Shown here: piece after piece, positions 8,384 to 15,727 of the stretch
Numbering within the stretch: position 1 is the stretch's first letter
How the letters are laid out: each line of letters begins with the position of its first letter
Assembly (NCBI RefSeq): GCF_002117935.1
Contig: NZ_BDJE01000045.1
Coordinates: 1 to 52,767, forward strand
From: Nocardioides sp. PD653-B2
GTDB taxonomy: Bacteria; Actinomycetota; Actinomycetes; Propionibacteriales; Nocardioidaceae
Direction: 5' to 3'
DNA: 52,767 bases
Made by a program: the position numbers and the translations under genes
The notes under the pieces: model-generated
What the model was told of the DNA's origin: nothing
What the model saw: the letters and a program-made list of their open reading frames with translations, nothing else
Database searches by the model: none

Positions 8384-9475
8384 ATGGCCTCCAGCACGAT
8401 CGCGTGGGACCGGATCCGAGACGCCGGATCGAAGCTGACGACCCCGCTGCATCCCGACGACTACCTCCGGCTGCTGAACCCGCTCTGGAGCCAGCGCGAG
8501 CTGCGCGGCCGGGTCGAGTCGGTCATCTCGGAGACCGACGACGCAGCCACCCTGGTCATCCGGCCGGGCTGGGGCTGGCGCTACGACCACCGCCCGGGCC
8601 AGTACGTCGGGATCGGCGTCCAGGTCAACGGCAAGTTCCAGTGGCGCTCGTACTCGGTCAGCTCGCCGCCGCGGCGACGGGGCCGGACCATCGCGATCAC
8701 CGTCCGGGCCATGCCGGAGGGCAAGCTCTCCGCCCACCTGGTCAACGGCCTCGAGCCGGGCACCATCGTGCGGCTGGCGCTGCCCGAGGGCGACTTCGTG
8801 CTCCCCGACCCGCCCCCGGCGAAGATGCTGTTCCTCGTCGGCGGCAGCGGCGTCACCCCGGTGATGGCGATGCTCCGCACCATGGACCGGCGCGCCGAGA
8901 GCAACGGCAGGGCGATGCCGGACGTCGTCATGCACTACTCGTCGCCGACCGAGGACCGGATGATCTTCCGCGACGAGCTCGCTGCCCTCGAGGAGCGGCA
9001 CGACGGGCTCACCGTCCACCGGCTGCACACCGACATCGACGGGATGCTCGAGCTGGCCGACCTGGACCGGATCTGCCCCGACTGGCGTGAGCGGGAGACC
9101 TGGGCCTGCGGCCCGGGCCCGATGCTGGACGCGATCGACGAGCACTTCGAGTCGGCCGGCCTCGAGGAGCGGCTGCACCTGGAGCGGTTCTCGCTCAAGC
9201 TCGACGGCGACGGCGGCGAGGGCGGCACGATCACGTTCCGCACCTCCGGCAAGACCGCGGAGGCCGACGGCGCGACGACCGTGCTCGAGGCGGGCGAGGA
9301 GGCCGGCGTCGGCATGCCGTTCGGCTGCCGCATGGGCATCTGCCACACGTGCACGCTCACCCTGGTCGAGGGCAGGATCCGCGACCTGCGCAACGGCGAC
9401 GAGTTCGACCAGCCCAACGAACAGGTGCAGACCTGCGTGACCGTCCCGGTCGGCGCCTGCACCTTCGACATCTGA
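8384..9475 (+). CDS. Ferredoxin-NADPH reductase with C-terminal 2Fe-2S domain, desaturase electron donor
   Basis: The 363-residue protein has three parts: an FAD-binding barrel with RPGQYVGIGV and RSYSVSS (FAD contacts), an NAD(P)-binding domain with LFLVGGSGVTPVMAMLR and CGPGPML, and a C-terminal plant-type ferredoxin domain with the cluster ligands in CRMGICHTC plus a later Cys in VQTCV. It should carry electrons from NAD(P)H to the diiron desaturase encoded directly downstream, like the reductase partner of mycobacterial DesA3. The ATG at 8384 has a good ribosome site (GGGGAG). An upstream in-frame ATG at 8339 lies inside the operator and is unlikely. Confidence 0.9.
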   Translation: MASSTIAWDRIRDAGSKLTTPLHPDDYLRLLNPLWSQRELRGRVESVISETDDAATLVIRPGWGWRYDHRPGQYVGIGVQVNGKFQWRSYSVSSPPRRRGRTIAITVRAMPEGKLSAHLVNGLEPGTIVRLALPEGDFVLPDPPPAKMLFLVGGSGVTPVMAMLRTMDRRAESNGRAMPDVVMHYSSPTEDRMIFRDELAALEERHDGLTVHRLHTDIDGMLELADLDRICPDWRERETWACGPGPMLDAIDEHFESAGLEERLHLERFSLKLDGDGGEGGTITFRTSGKTAEADGATTVLEAGEEAGVGMPFGCRMGICHTCTLTLVEGRIRDLRNGDEFDQPNEQVQTCVTVPVGACTFDI

Positions 9476-9529
9476 TTCTCGATACGCCGCTCGCAAGCTC
9501 GCGGCCGTTCGATCACCGAAAGGATTCCC
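9476..9529. repeat. Degenerate copy of a Ser/Arg-rich 'CTCGATACG' intergenic palindromic element
   Basis: The 54-base gap between reductase and desaturase holds TTCTCGATACGCCGCTCGC followed by AAGCTCGCGGC, which forms an imperfect inverted repeat (GCCGC with GCGGC plus flanking pairs). It resembles the palindromic elements beginning TCTCGATACG that I recall as common between Nocardioides genes. Only one copy is in the window, so repetitiveness cannot be shown here. The ribosome site of the desaturase (AAAGGA) follows it. Confidence 0.35.
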
Positions 9530-10738
9530 ATGGCTATCTCCGACGTGAAGGAGTACACCCACCTCAGCGAGGAGGAGGTCGAGCAGCTCGGACGCGAGCT
9601 CGACGCCATCCGCGCCGAGATCGAGGAGTCGCGCTGCGACAAGGACGCGGCGTACATCAACCGGATGATCGCGGTCCAGCGCGGCCTCGCGGCTGCCGGG
9701 CGGGTCACCCTGATGGCCGGTCTCCAGTCGAAGAAGACGCGCAAGCCCGCGTGGCTCGCGGGGGCAGCGATGCTCGGTGTCGCGAAGATCCTCGAGAACA
9801 TGGAGATCGGCCACAACGTCATGCACGGCCAGTGGGACTGGATGAACGACCCCGAGATCCACTCGTCGAACTGGGAGTGGGACACCGCTCAGCCGGCTGA
9901 GCAGTGGAAGCACTCGCACAACTACATCCACCACCAGTTCACCAACGTGCTGGGCCACGACAACGACATCGGGTACGGCGTGCTGCGGATGGCGCGCGAG
10001 CAGAAGTGGCACCCCGTCTACCTGGGCCAGCCGGTCTACAACGCGCTGCTCGCCGGCCTCTTCCAGTGGGGCGTCGCGCTCCACGACCTCGACCTCGAGG
10101 CGATCCGCAAGGGCAAGAAGGACCCGGTCGAGATGAAGCGGCAGCTGCGCCAGATCGGGCGCAAGGGCCGCAACCAGATCATCAAGGACTACGTCGTCTA
10201 CCCGGCGCTGAGCGGGAAGCAGTGGAAGTCGACGCTCAAGGCCAACGCGACGGCCAACCTGGCCCGCAACCTGTGGTCCTACATGATCATCTTCTGCGGG
10301 CACTTCCCCGACGGTGCGCTGCACTTCACCGAGGAGGAGCTCGAGGACGAGACTCGCGCGGAGTGGTACCTGCGCCAGATGCTCGGCTCGGCGAACTTCG
10401 AGGGTGGCCGGCTGCTGCACATCCTCTCCGGCAGCCTCGGCTTCCAGATCGAGCACCACCTCTTCCCCGACCTGCCGAGCAACCGCTACCCGGAGATCGC
10501 CGAGAAGGTCCGCGCGCTCTGCGACAAGTACGACATCCCGTACACCACCGGCCCGCTGCACCACCAGTACGGCCAGGCGCTGCGCACGATCATGAAGCTC
10601 TCGCTGCCGAACTCGATGACGTCCTCCGACCAGCCGGAGCCGCCGTCGCCGTCGATCGACCGCACCCGGCGCACGGATGCCGAGCGACCGTCCCGTCGTG
10701 CCGAGACGGGTGGCTACTACCGGAGCAAGACCGCATGA
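9530..10738 (+). CDS. Membrane fatty acyl-CoA desaturase (DesA3-like)
   Basis: The 402-residue membrane enzyme should introduce a cis double bond into a fatty acyl chain, most likely delta-9 of stearoyl-CoA. All three His clusters for the diiron site are present: HNVMH near residue 95, HSHNYIHH near 128, and QIEHHLFP near 308. Hydrophobic segments flank them. The last 45 residues are polar and Arg/Ser-rich and probably cytosolic. It uses the reductase encoded 54 bases upstream and overlaps the next small ORF by 4 bases (ATGA), so all three form one operon under the palindromic operator. The chain-length specificity is inferred. Confidence 0.93.
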   Translation: MAISDVKEYTHLSEEEVEQLGRELDAIRAEIEESRCDKDAAYINRMIAVQRGLAAAGRVTLMAGLQSKKTRKPAWLAGAAMLGVAKILENMEIGHNVMHGQWDWMNDPEIHSSNWEWDTAQPAEQWKHSHNYIHHQFTNVLGHDNDIGYGVLRMAREQKWHPVYLGQPVYNALLAGLFQWGVALHDLDLEAIRKGKKDPVEMKRQLRQIGRKGRNQIIKDYVVYPALSGKQWKSTLKANATANLARNLWSYMIIFCGHFPDGALHFTEEELEDETRAEWYLRQMLGSANFEGGRLLHILSGSLGFQIEHHLFPDLPSNRYPEIAEKVRALCDKYDIPYTTGPLHHQYGQALRTIMKLSLPNSMTSSDQPEPPSPSIDRTRRTDAERPSRRAETGGYYRSKTA

Positions 10739-11028
10739 GTACGGCGACCAGGGTGGGCATGCTGGACCGCAAGTGGGTCACGCAGTGCGCGCTGAGCCGC
10801 ATCTGCGGGGTGTGCTCGCGTCCGCTCGGGCGCCCGATCGCGTTCGTGGGTACGGCGGAGGAGGTGGGCCGCAACGCCTTCCACCTCCCGCCGCTGCACC
10901 TCGAGTGCACGGGCTCGTTGCTCGACGACGACCACCGGGTCGTGACGACGGCCGGCTTCGAGTTCGTGCGGCCGGCGAAGGAGGACCTCGACCAGAGTCC
11001 CACCTTCCAGCCGAACTCGCTGCTCTGA
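10735..11028 (+). CDS. Small zinc-ribbon-like protein in desaturase operon
   Basis: The 97-residue protein of unknown function is translationally coupled to the desaturase (ATG inside its stop, overlap 4). It has a possible metal site made of Cys24-x2-Cys27 (ICGVC) and His55-x2-Cys58 (LHLEC), with another Cys at 18. There are no membrane segments. The family is not recognised. Its position suggests a role linked to the desaturase, for example in regulation or assembly, but nothing in the sequence proves this. Confidence 0.7.
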   Translation: MSTATRVGMLDRKWVTQCALSRICGVCSRPLGRPIAFVGTAEEVGRNAFHLPPLHLECTGSLLDDDHRVVTTAGFEFVRPAKEDLDQSPTFQPNSLL

Positions 11029-11035
11029 CCCAGCC

Positions 11036-12328
11036 TCACTCGGCGCGCGAGCGCTCGCAACTGTCGGTGGTCTCGGCGAGGCAGACGTCTCGCCCCGTCG
11101 ATCCCCAGGCGTAGTCGGTGCCGGGACCGCCGACGAGGCGGTCGTTGCGCCGGCTGCCATGGAGGACGTCATCGCCGCGCTCGCCCCGGGCGCGGAACAC
11201 CGAAGGATGACGTTCGGGGCGGGGGCAGATGGCCGGGCGCACCATCGAGATCCCGTCGGCCCCGGCGCCACCCGCGATGACGCCGCGGCAGCTGCGGGTG
11301 GAGAGATCATCTGCACGGGGGGACCCGACCATCTCGACGGACCGGAAGCGCTCGGCGCCGAAGGCCTCCCACTCCGAGATCCGCACCCCCGGGCGCCCTG
11401 CCTCGGCGTACCGGCCCCGCTCGAGATCGACCGCGAAGGCCGGTCCGAGGGTCTGCCCGTCCGTGGTCGGGAGGACGGTGAGGTGGTCGCTCCCGGCGCC
11501 GCCCGAGTACGGGCCCGACATCGCGGTCGAGACGACCAGGCTGTCGATGCCGCCGCCCATCCGCGCGGTGAGCTGCCCGGTCCCGCCGGTGCCATCGTGG
11601 AGGGTGGTGACCAGGTGGTCGCCGCCCTCGCTGCCGGTGAAGTCGAACGACGACCAGGCCAGGCGAGCGATGGAGTACCGCTCGAAGCCGGTGACGTCGA
11701 TCGGAGCTCCGTCGACCGTGCTCCCGCCGGTCGCCAGGTCGATCACCCAGGCCGCGGGCCGACTGTCCTGGAGTGTGACGAGGTCACTGCCGTCTCCGCC
11801 GTCGACCTGGCCGGTGGGCAGGCCGCGCAGGTGGAGGTAGTCGTTGGCGCCGCCCAGGTGGATGACGTCGTCGTTGGGCTTCTCGGGCACGCCGGAGGTC
11901 ACGTTGTCCCAGCCGCCCAGGCTGTCGATGACGTCGTGCCCGATCCCGTCTCTGTCACCGGCGTCGACGGTGACGCTCTCCTCGGTCAGCCCGCGGAAGT
12001 CGTCGTCGCCAGCACCGAGGAGGACGTGGGGGCTCCTGGCGGACGTGTCGACGACGGAGTCGTCGCCCGCCCCGGCCCACACGTCGGGACGGCGTTCGCC
12101 GGCGTCGGTGATGCACACGAGGTCGTCACCGGCGCCGGCGTCGGTGTGGGCGGCACCGTTGGTCACGATCACGTCGGGACCGTCGGTCCCCGTGACGGTC
12201 CCGCCCGGCTCGCCGACGATGGTGGCGGGCTGTCCCTGGCAGGTCGCCTCGGGAGCGGCCTCCGCCGGGAGGGCGGCGAGGAGGGGGACGGCGAGGACGA
12301 GCATCGCCGCCAGCGGGAGGCGTCGCAC
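11036..12328 (-). CDS. Secreted RTX-like calcium-binding repeat protein
   Basis: The 430-residue protein starts with GTG and a clear Sec signal peptide (MRRLPLAAMLVLAVPLLAALPAEA). The mature part contains degenerate RTX-type repeats: GTDGPDVIV, AGAGDDLV, AGAGDDSV, LGAGDDDF, DGGDGSDLV, GGAGSDHL and GGAGADGI. These nonapeptides fold as calcium-binding beta-rolls in known RTX proteins. There is no type I secretion gene nearby, so Sec export is expected. A Cys-rich C-terminal end (DVCLAETTDSCE) may form disulfides. The function, such as adhesion or surface structure, is unknown. A second protein of this kind lies at 48816-49973. Confidence 0.8.
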   Translation of the reverse strand: MRRLPLAAMLVLAVPLLAALPAEAAPEATCQGQPATIVGEPGGTVTGTDGPDVIVTNGAAHTDAGAGDDLVCITDAGERRPDVWAGAGDDSVVDTSARSPHVLLGAGDDDFRGLTEESVTVDAGDRDGIGHDVIDSLGGWDNVTSGVPEKPNDDVIHLGGANDYLHLRGLPTGQVDGGDGSDLVTLQDSRPAAWVIDLATGGSTVDGAPIDVTGFERYSIARLAWSSFDFTGSEGGDHLVTTLHDGTGGTGQLTARMGGGIDSLVVSTAMSGPYSGGAGSDHLTVLPTTDGQTLGPAFAVDLERGRYAEAGRPGVRISEWEAFGAERFRSVEMVGSPRADDLSTRSCRGVIAGGAGADGISMVRPAICPRPERHPSVFRARGERGDDVLHGSRRNDRLVGGPGTDYAWGSTGRDVCLAETTDSCERSRAE

Positions 12329-12376
12329 GCGGGGGTCCTTCCGAGTCGGATCCGGACCATGACTCTAACCTCCGGC

Positions 12377-12382
12377 TAGCGT
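12377..12382 (+). promoter_or_regulatory. -10-like hexamer for leaderless sORF/ligD transcript
   Basis: TAGCGT ends 6 bases before the ATG at 12389, placing the predicted transcription start at or next to that ATG. The same spacing is seen before guaB, guaB3, tsaB, guaA, hemQ and others in this window. No good -35 is visible, which is common in actinobacteria. Confidence 0.5.
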
Positions 12383-12388
12383 GGGCCC

Positions 12389-12463
12389 ATGGACAGAACC
12401 GGCGACGACCCCTGGCAGCTGACCACGCACCACCCGCGCAACAACCGCGTCCGGGCGATCTGA
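12389..12463 (+). CDS. Leaderless 24-residue ORF upstream of ligD polymerase
   Basis: ATG to TGA encodes 24 residues beginning MDRTGDDPWQL and ending in the basic NNRVRAI. The predicted mRNA start coincides with this ATG, and the ORF ends 3 bases before the ligD ATG, so ribosomes would have to finish it before reaching ligD. It could be a coupling or regulatory peptide, a small partner protein, or a chance ORF. The composition (two His, a Trp, a basic end) gives no clear function. Confidence 0.5.
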   Translation: MDRTGDDPWQLTTHHPRNNRVRAI

Positions 12464-12466
12464 CCG

Positions 12467-13549
12467 ATGCCGAAGACGTCAGCCGTCGAGGTCGACGCCG
12501 GCGGTCGCGCGGTCCGCGTCTCCAGCCCCGACCGGGTGATCTACGAGGCCACCGACAGCACGCCCGAGGTGACCAAGCTGATGGTCGCGGAGTACTTCGC
12601 GAGCGTTGACGACGGGCTGATGCGCGCGCTGCGCGACCGGCCGACGGCTCTCGAGCGCTGGACCTCCGGGGTCCGCGAGGGGATGCGGCTGGCGACCGGT
12701 CCGCAGGACAAGGACGCCGACGCGTTCTACCAGAAGCGGGTGCCGAAGGGCGCTCCCGACTACGTCGAGACCGTCCAGGTGACCTTCCCGTCCGGGCGTA
12801 CGGCGGACGAGATCTGCCCGACCGAGATCGCCGTGCCGGTCTGGTGCGCCCACATGGGCACGCTCGTCTTCCATCCGTGGCCGGTGCGCCGCGATGACGT
12901 GGACCACCCCGACGAGCTGCGCATCGACCTCGACCCCCAGCCGGGCACGACGTTCGGTGACGCCGTACGCGTGGCCGGCGTCGCCCGCGAGCTGCTCGAG
13001 GAGCTCGGCATCACCGGCTACCCGAAGACCTCGGGCAACCGGGGCGTGCACATCTTCGTGCGGATCAAGCCGGAGTGGGAGTTCACCGACCTGCGGCACG
13101 CCGCGATCGGCTTCGGTCGCGAGCTGGCCCGCCGCGACGACGGCGTGACCGTCGAGTGGTGGAAGGAGGAGCGCGGGCAGCGGGTCTTCGTCGACTACAA
13201 CCAGAACAACCGCGACCGGACGATCGCCTCGGCGTACTCGCTGCGCCCCTTGCCCGGCGCGCCGGTCTCCACACCGGTGACCTGGGACGAGCTGGCCGGC
13301 GTCACCGACCCGCGCCACTACAACCTCTTCACGGTGCCTGAGCGCCTCGCGGACGGCGACCCGTGGGCGACCATCGACGACACGGCACACTCCCTCGAGC
13401 CGCTGCTGAGGCTCTGGGAGGAGCTGCCCGGCGGCGAGCTGAACTTCCCGCCCGACTACCCGAAGATGCCGGGCGAGCCCCCGCGCGTGCAGCCGAGCAA
13501 GAAGGTCGAGGCGCACTGGGACGCGGACGGCAACCGCATCGACGACTGA
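12467..13549 (+). CDS. ligD: LigD-type DNA repair polymerase (AEP primase-polymerase domain)
   Basis: The 360-residue protein corresponds to the stand-alone polymerase domain of bacterial LigD, used to fill in ends in non-homologous end joining. The archaeo-eukaryotic-primase core is visible: FHPWPVRRDDVDHPDELRIDLDPQPG contains the metal-binding DxD. It is followed by SGNRGVHIFVRI and by FVDYNQNNRDRTIASAYSLRP, a strongly conserved nucleotide-binding segment. No ligase or nuclease domain is attached and no ku gene is in the window. It starts 3 bases after the 24-codon ORF and has no clear ribosome site of its own, suggesting translational coupling. Confidence 0.9.
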   Translation: MPKTSAVEVDAGGRAVRVSSPDRVIYEATDSTPEVTKLMVAEYFASVDDGLMRALRDRPTALERWTSGVREGMRLATGPQDKDADAFYQKRVPKGAPDYVETVQVTFPSGRTADEICPTEIAVPVWCAHMGTLVFHPWPVRRDDVDHPDELRIDLDPQPGTTFGDAVRVAGVARELLEELGITGYPKTSGNRGVHIFVRIKPEWEFTDLRHAAIGFGRELARRDDGVTVEWWKEERGQRVFVDYNQNNRDRTIASAYSLRPLPGAPVSTPVTWDELAGVTDPRHYNLFTVPERLADGDPWATIDDTAHSLEPLLRLWEELPGGELNFPPDYPKMPGEPPRVQPSKKVEAHWDADGNRIDD

Positions 13550-13570
13550 CACCGGGGCGACGGGGCAAAT

Positions 13571-13600
13571 CACCCATCGGGGTGGGTGTTGCCGCGTTTT
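13571..13600 (+). terminator. Probable terminator after ligD polymerase
   Basis: A CACCCA/TGGGTG stem (13571-13576 with 13583-13588), extendable by CAA/TTG across a 2-base bulge, is followed by GCCG and a short T run at 13597-13600. It sits 22 bases after the ligD stop and before the LuxR-type gene. Confidence 0.45.
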
Positions 13601-13671
13601 GGGAGCGGTATCGCGGGGAATTGCGACGGTTGAACGTTGCCAGAGCAACCCGTGGACGAGGTGATGACCCC

Positions 13672-14322
13672 ATGTCCGGACTGCCCGTGCCCAGCGGGCC
13701 GCGCCCCGTGCGCACCACCCTCCTCAGCGAGCATCCGATCGTGATCGCCGGCGTACACCGGCTCCTCGAGCCGTACGTCGAACGCGTGCTGCTGATCCCG
13801 CCCGACGAGCTGCCCCGGGCCGACCTGGTCCTGTACGACGTGTTCGGCCTGCACGACGGCACGGGAGAGGACCTCGAGCTCGCGATCAAGCGGCACCCGG
13901 GCCGCGTGCTCGCGCTGTCCCGGGAGCTGCAGCCCGGCCTGACCGCCCGCGCCCTCGGCATGGGGGCGGTCGCCTCGGTGCCCTTCGGCTCCGACGCGCT
14001 CGACCTGGTCGTCGCGATCGAGGACTTCGCCGCCGGTCGCCTCGAGGACGGCTCGCAGACCGACCTCGACAACCAGGCGGACCGCCGGCGCCAGCTCGGT
14101 CGCGACATCAACCTGTCGCCGCGCGAGCAGTCCGTGCTCGCCCTGATCGTGAGCGGACAGTCCAACGACGATATTGCGGCCGAGCTCTACCTGAGCATCA
14201 ACACCGTCAAGAGCGTCATCCGGTCGGTGTACCGCAAGATCGGCATCCACAGCCGGACCCAGGCCACCGCCTGGGGCGTGGAGCACGGCTTCCCGTCCGG
14301 CGATCACGCGGGCGGCCAGTAG
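13672..14322 (+). CDS. LuxR-family (NarL-type) response regulator
   Basis: The 216-residue protein has an N-terminal receiver-like domain: VRTTLLSEHPIVIAGVHRLL, with ADLVLYDVFGLHD containing the Asp at the usual phosphorylation position. The C-terminal LuxR HTH (about residues 145-205) reads LSPREQSVLALIVSGQSNDDIAAELYLSINTVKS, followed by IRSVYRKIGIHSRTQA. No sensor kinase is adjacent, and the receiver is divergent (the acidic pair near the start is replaced by SEH), so phosphorylation is uncertain. The ribosome site is GAGGTGA upstream of 13672. A small GTTGC/GCAAC hairpin (13636-13649) lies in the leader. Confidence 0.85.
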   Translation: MSGLPVPSGPRPVRTTLLSEHPIVIAGVHRLLEPYVERVLLIPPDELPRADLVLYDVFGLHDGTGEDLELAIKRHPGRVLALSRELQPGLTARALGMGAVASVPFGSDALDLVVAIEDFAAGRLEDGSQTDLDNQADRRRQLGRDINLSPREQSVLALIVSGQSNDDIAAELYLSINTVKSVIRSVYRKIGIHSRTQATAWGVEHGFPSGDHAGGQ

Positions 14323-14617
14323 CGCCGGGCAGCAAATGAAGAGAGGGCCCGTCCCGCCTTCATGGCCGAAGCCAAGCGCGCGGAACGGGCCCTCCGGAAC
14401 CGACCGATGGCACTCCCCCCAGGGCCCGCGGATCCCCACGTCCCGCGACCGTCGGTTCTCATGTCGACCGGATGCCCTGTTACCCCCCAGTTCCGGGGCT
14501 TCCGGTGCCGGCCGTGTTTCCTGCCGACATCCAGAACACTAGGGCGCCGATCTCCACAACCGGGCCACACGAGATCCACAAGACAGCAAGGGTTCGGCAA
14601 CGCGTTAGATTCGGCGC
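14323..14617. other. 295-base noncoding region with strong hairpin and two C6 tracts
   Basis: No supported gene. It holds a 10-base perfect stem (14343-14352 with 14385-14394, GAGGGCCCGT) enclosing a second small stem TGGC/GCCA (14363-14366 with 14371-14374). Read on the minus strand this is followed by TTCATTT, so it could terminate minus-strand transcripts as well as the LuxR gene. Two CCCCCC runs follow (about 14415 and 14484). The tsaB promoter lies at the right end. A structured RNA is possible but unproven. Confidence 0.4.
14606..14611 (+). promoter_or_regulatory. -10 hexamer of leaderless tsaB transcript
   Basis: TAGATT ends 6 bases before the GTG at 14618, so transcription should start at or next to the start codon. 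No ribosome site is present, which fits a leaderless mRNA. Confidence 0.6.
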
Positions 14618-15256
14618 GTGCTCCTCGCCTTCGACACCGCCACCCCCCATGTCACCGTCGCTCTCCACGACGGCGAGGACGTCGTCGTCGAGCTGAGGGC
14701 CGAGCGGCCGATGAAGCACGCGGAGCAGCTCGCCCCGCTGATCGAGCAGGCGATGGCCCAGGCGGGGATCGTGCGCCAGGACCTCACCGCGATCGCGGTG
14801 GGCGTCGGACCGGGACCGTTCACCGGCCTGCGGGTCGGGCTGGTCACGGCCCGGACGTTGGCCTTCGTCCTCGAGATCCCGGTGTACGGCGTGTGCTCGC
14901 TCGACGTGCTCGCGGTCGAGGCGGCCGACACGGGCGCCGTCTCCACCGAGTTCGTGGTCGCGACCGACGCGCGCCGCAAGGAGGTCTACCTCGGACGCTA
15001 CGACGAGCGCGGCCACCGCCTCGAGGGGCCGGTCGTCGACAAGCCCGCGACGCTCGCGACCGACGACGTCGTGGTCGGCGAGGGTGGCGTCCTCTATCCC
15101 GACGCCTTCCCGCACCGTGCCGGCCCGGCAGCGCCGAGCGCCGGGTGGCTGGCCCGGGTGGTGGCCGAGGAGCGGGCCGAGCTGTGCGACCCCGAGCCGC
15201 TCTACCTCCGGCGTCCGGACGCGGAGGCGGCGCACGCCCCCAAGCGCGTCTCGTGA
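14618..15256 (+). CDS. tsaB: tRNA t6A biosynthesis protein TsaB
   Basis: The 212-residue ASKHA-fold protein is a partner of TsaD (with TsaE) in making N6-threonylcarbamoyladenosine at position 37 of ANN-decoding tRNAs. The N-terminus MLLAFDTATPHVTVAL and the segment GVGPGPFTGLRVGLVTARTLA are typical of TsaB. The metal-binding His pair found in TsaD is absent, as expected. It starts with GTG at the predicted mRNA start and overlaps rimI by 4 bases (GTGA). TsaE is not in this window. Confidence 0.93.
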   Translation: MLLAFDTATPHVTVALHDGEDVVVELRAERPMKHAEQLAPLIEQAMAQAGIVRQDLTAIAVGVGPGPFTGLRVGLVTARTLAFVLEIPVYGVCSLDVLAVEAADTGAVSTEFVVATDARRKEVYLGRYDERGHRLEGPVVDKPATLATDDVVVGEGGVLYPDAFPHRAGPAAPSAGWLARVVAEERAELCDPEPLYLRRPDAEAAHAPKRVS

Positions 15257-15717
15257 CCATCCGCCCGGCGACGCCGGACGACGTCGAGGCGATCGCCGAC
15301 CTCGAGCTCGACAACCTCGGTGTGGACGCCTGGTCGGAAGGCCTCGTGCGCGAAGGCGTCACCGGCAACCTGCCGACGATCACCTACCTGGTCGCCGAAG
15401 TCGGCGGACAGGTCGTCGGTCACGCGACGGCCAGCATCGTCGGCGACATCGCGGAGCTGCAGCGGATCGCGGTCGATCCCGCACACCGTCGTACGGGGCT
15501 GGCCAGCGCGCTGCTCGACGCCGTCGTCGGGGCCGCCCAGCAGGGCGCCGCCGACCGGCTGCTGCTGGAGGTGCGCGAGGACAACGCCGGGGCGCTGGCG
15601 TTCTACGCCGCCCGGGACTTCATCGAGATCGACCGGCGCCGCCGCTACTACCGCGACGGCACCACGGCCGTGGTCCTGCGCCGCAGCCTCGCGCGAGGCT
15701 GCGGCGCAGGCGGCTAG
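15253..15717 (+). CDS. rimI: Ribosomal protein alanine N-acetyltransferase RimI (GNAT)
   Basis: The 154-residue GNAT acetylates N-terminal alanine of ribosomal protein S18 in model organisms. Strand 1 is VTIRPATPDDVEAIADLE, and the acetyl-CoA loop is RIAVDPAHRRTGLASALLDAV. The C-terminal LLLEVREDNAGALAFYAARDFIEI is the characteristic RimI end with the NxxAxxFY motif. It is translationally coupled to tsaB. The last 12 codons lie in a 36-base perfect palindrome, which adds ARGCGAGG after the usual VVLRRSL end. Confidence 0.9.
   Translation: MTIRPATPDDVEAIADLELDNLGVDAWSEGLVREGVTGNLPTITYLVAEVGGQVVGHATASIVGDIAELQRIAVDPAHRRTGLASALLDAVVGAAQQGAADRLLLEVREDNAGALAFYAARDFIEIDRRRRYYRDGTTAVVLRRSLARGCGAGG
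15675..15710. repeat. 36-base perfect palindrome inside the end of rimI
   Basis: Bases 15675-15692 are the exact reverse complement of 15693-15710 (18 + 18, no spacer, centre TCGCGCGA). It overlaps the 3' end of rimI and lies 18 bases before the stop of the converging phosphatase gene. It can form a very stable hairpin in RNA from either strand and probably serves as a bidirectional transcription end. Confidence 0.8.
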
Positions 15718-15727
15718 TGCGGCCGGT

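Noticed and set aside
12389..12463. The 24-codon ORF as the true N-terminus of the ligD product through frameshifting
   Set aside because: The ORF ends in TGA before the ligD ATG, and the ligD protein already has a complete family N-terminus.
14411..14490. A second 6C RNA based on two CCCCCC runs
   Set aside because: The C runs are not enclosed in two comparable stems, unlike the structure at 46970-47089.
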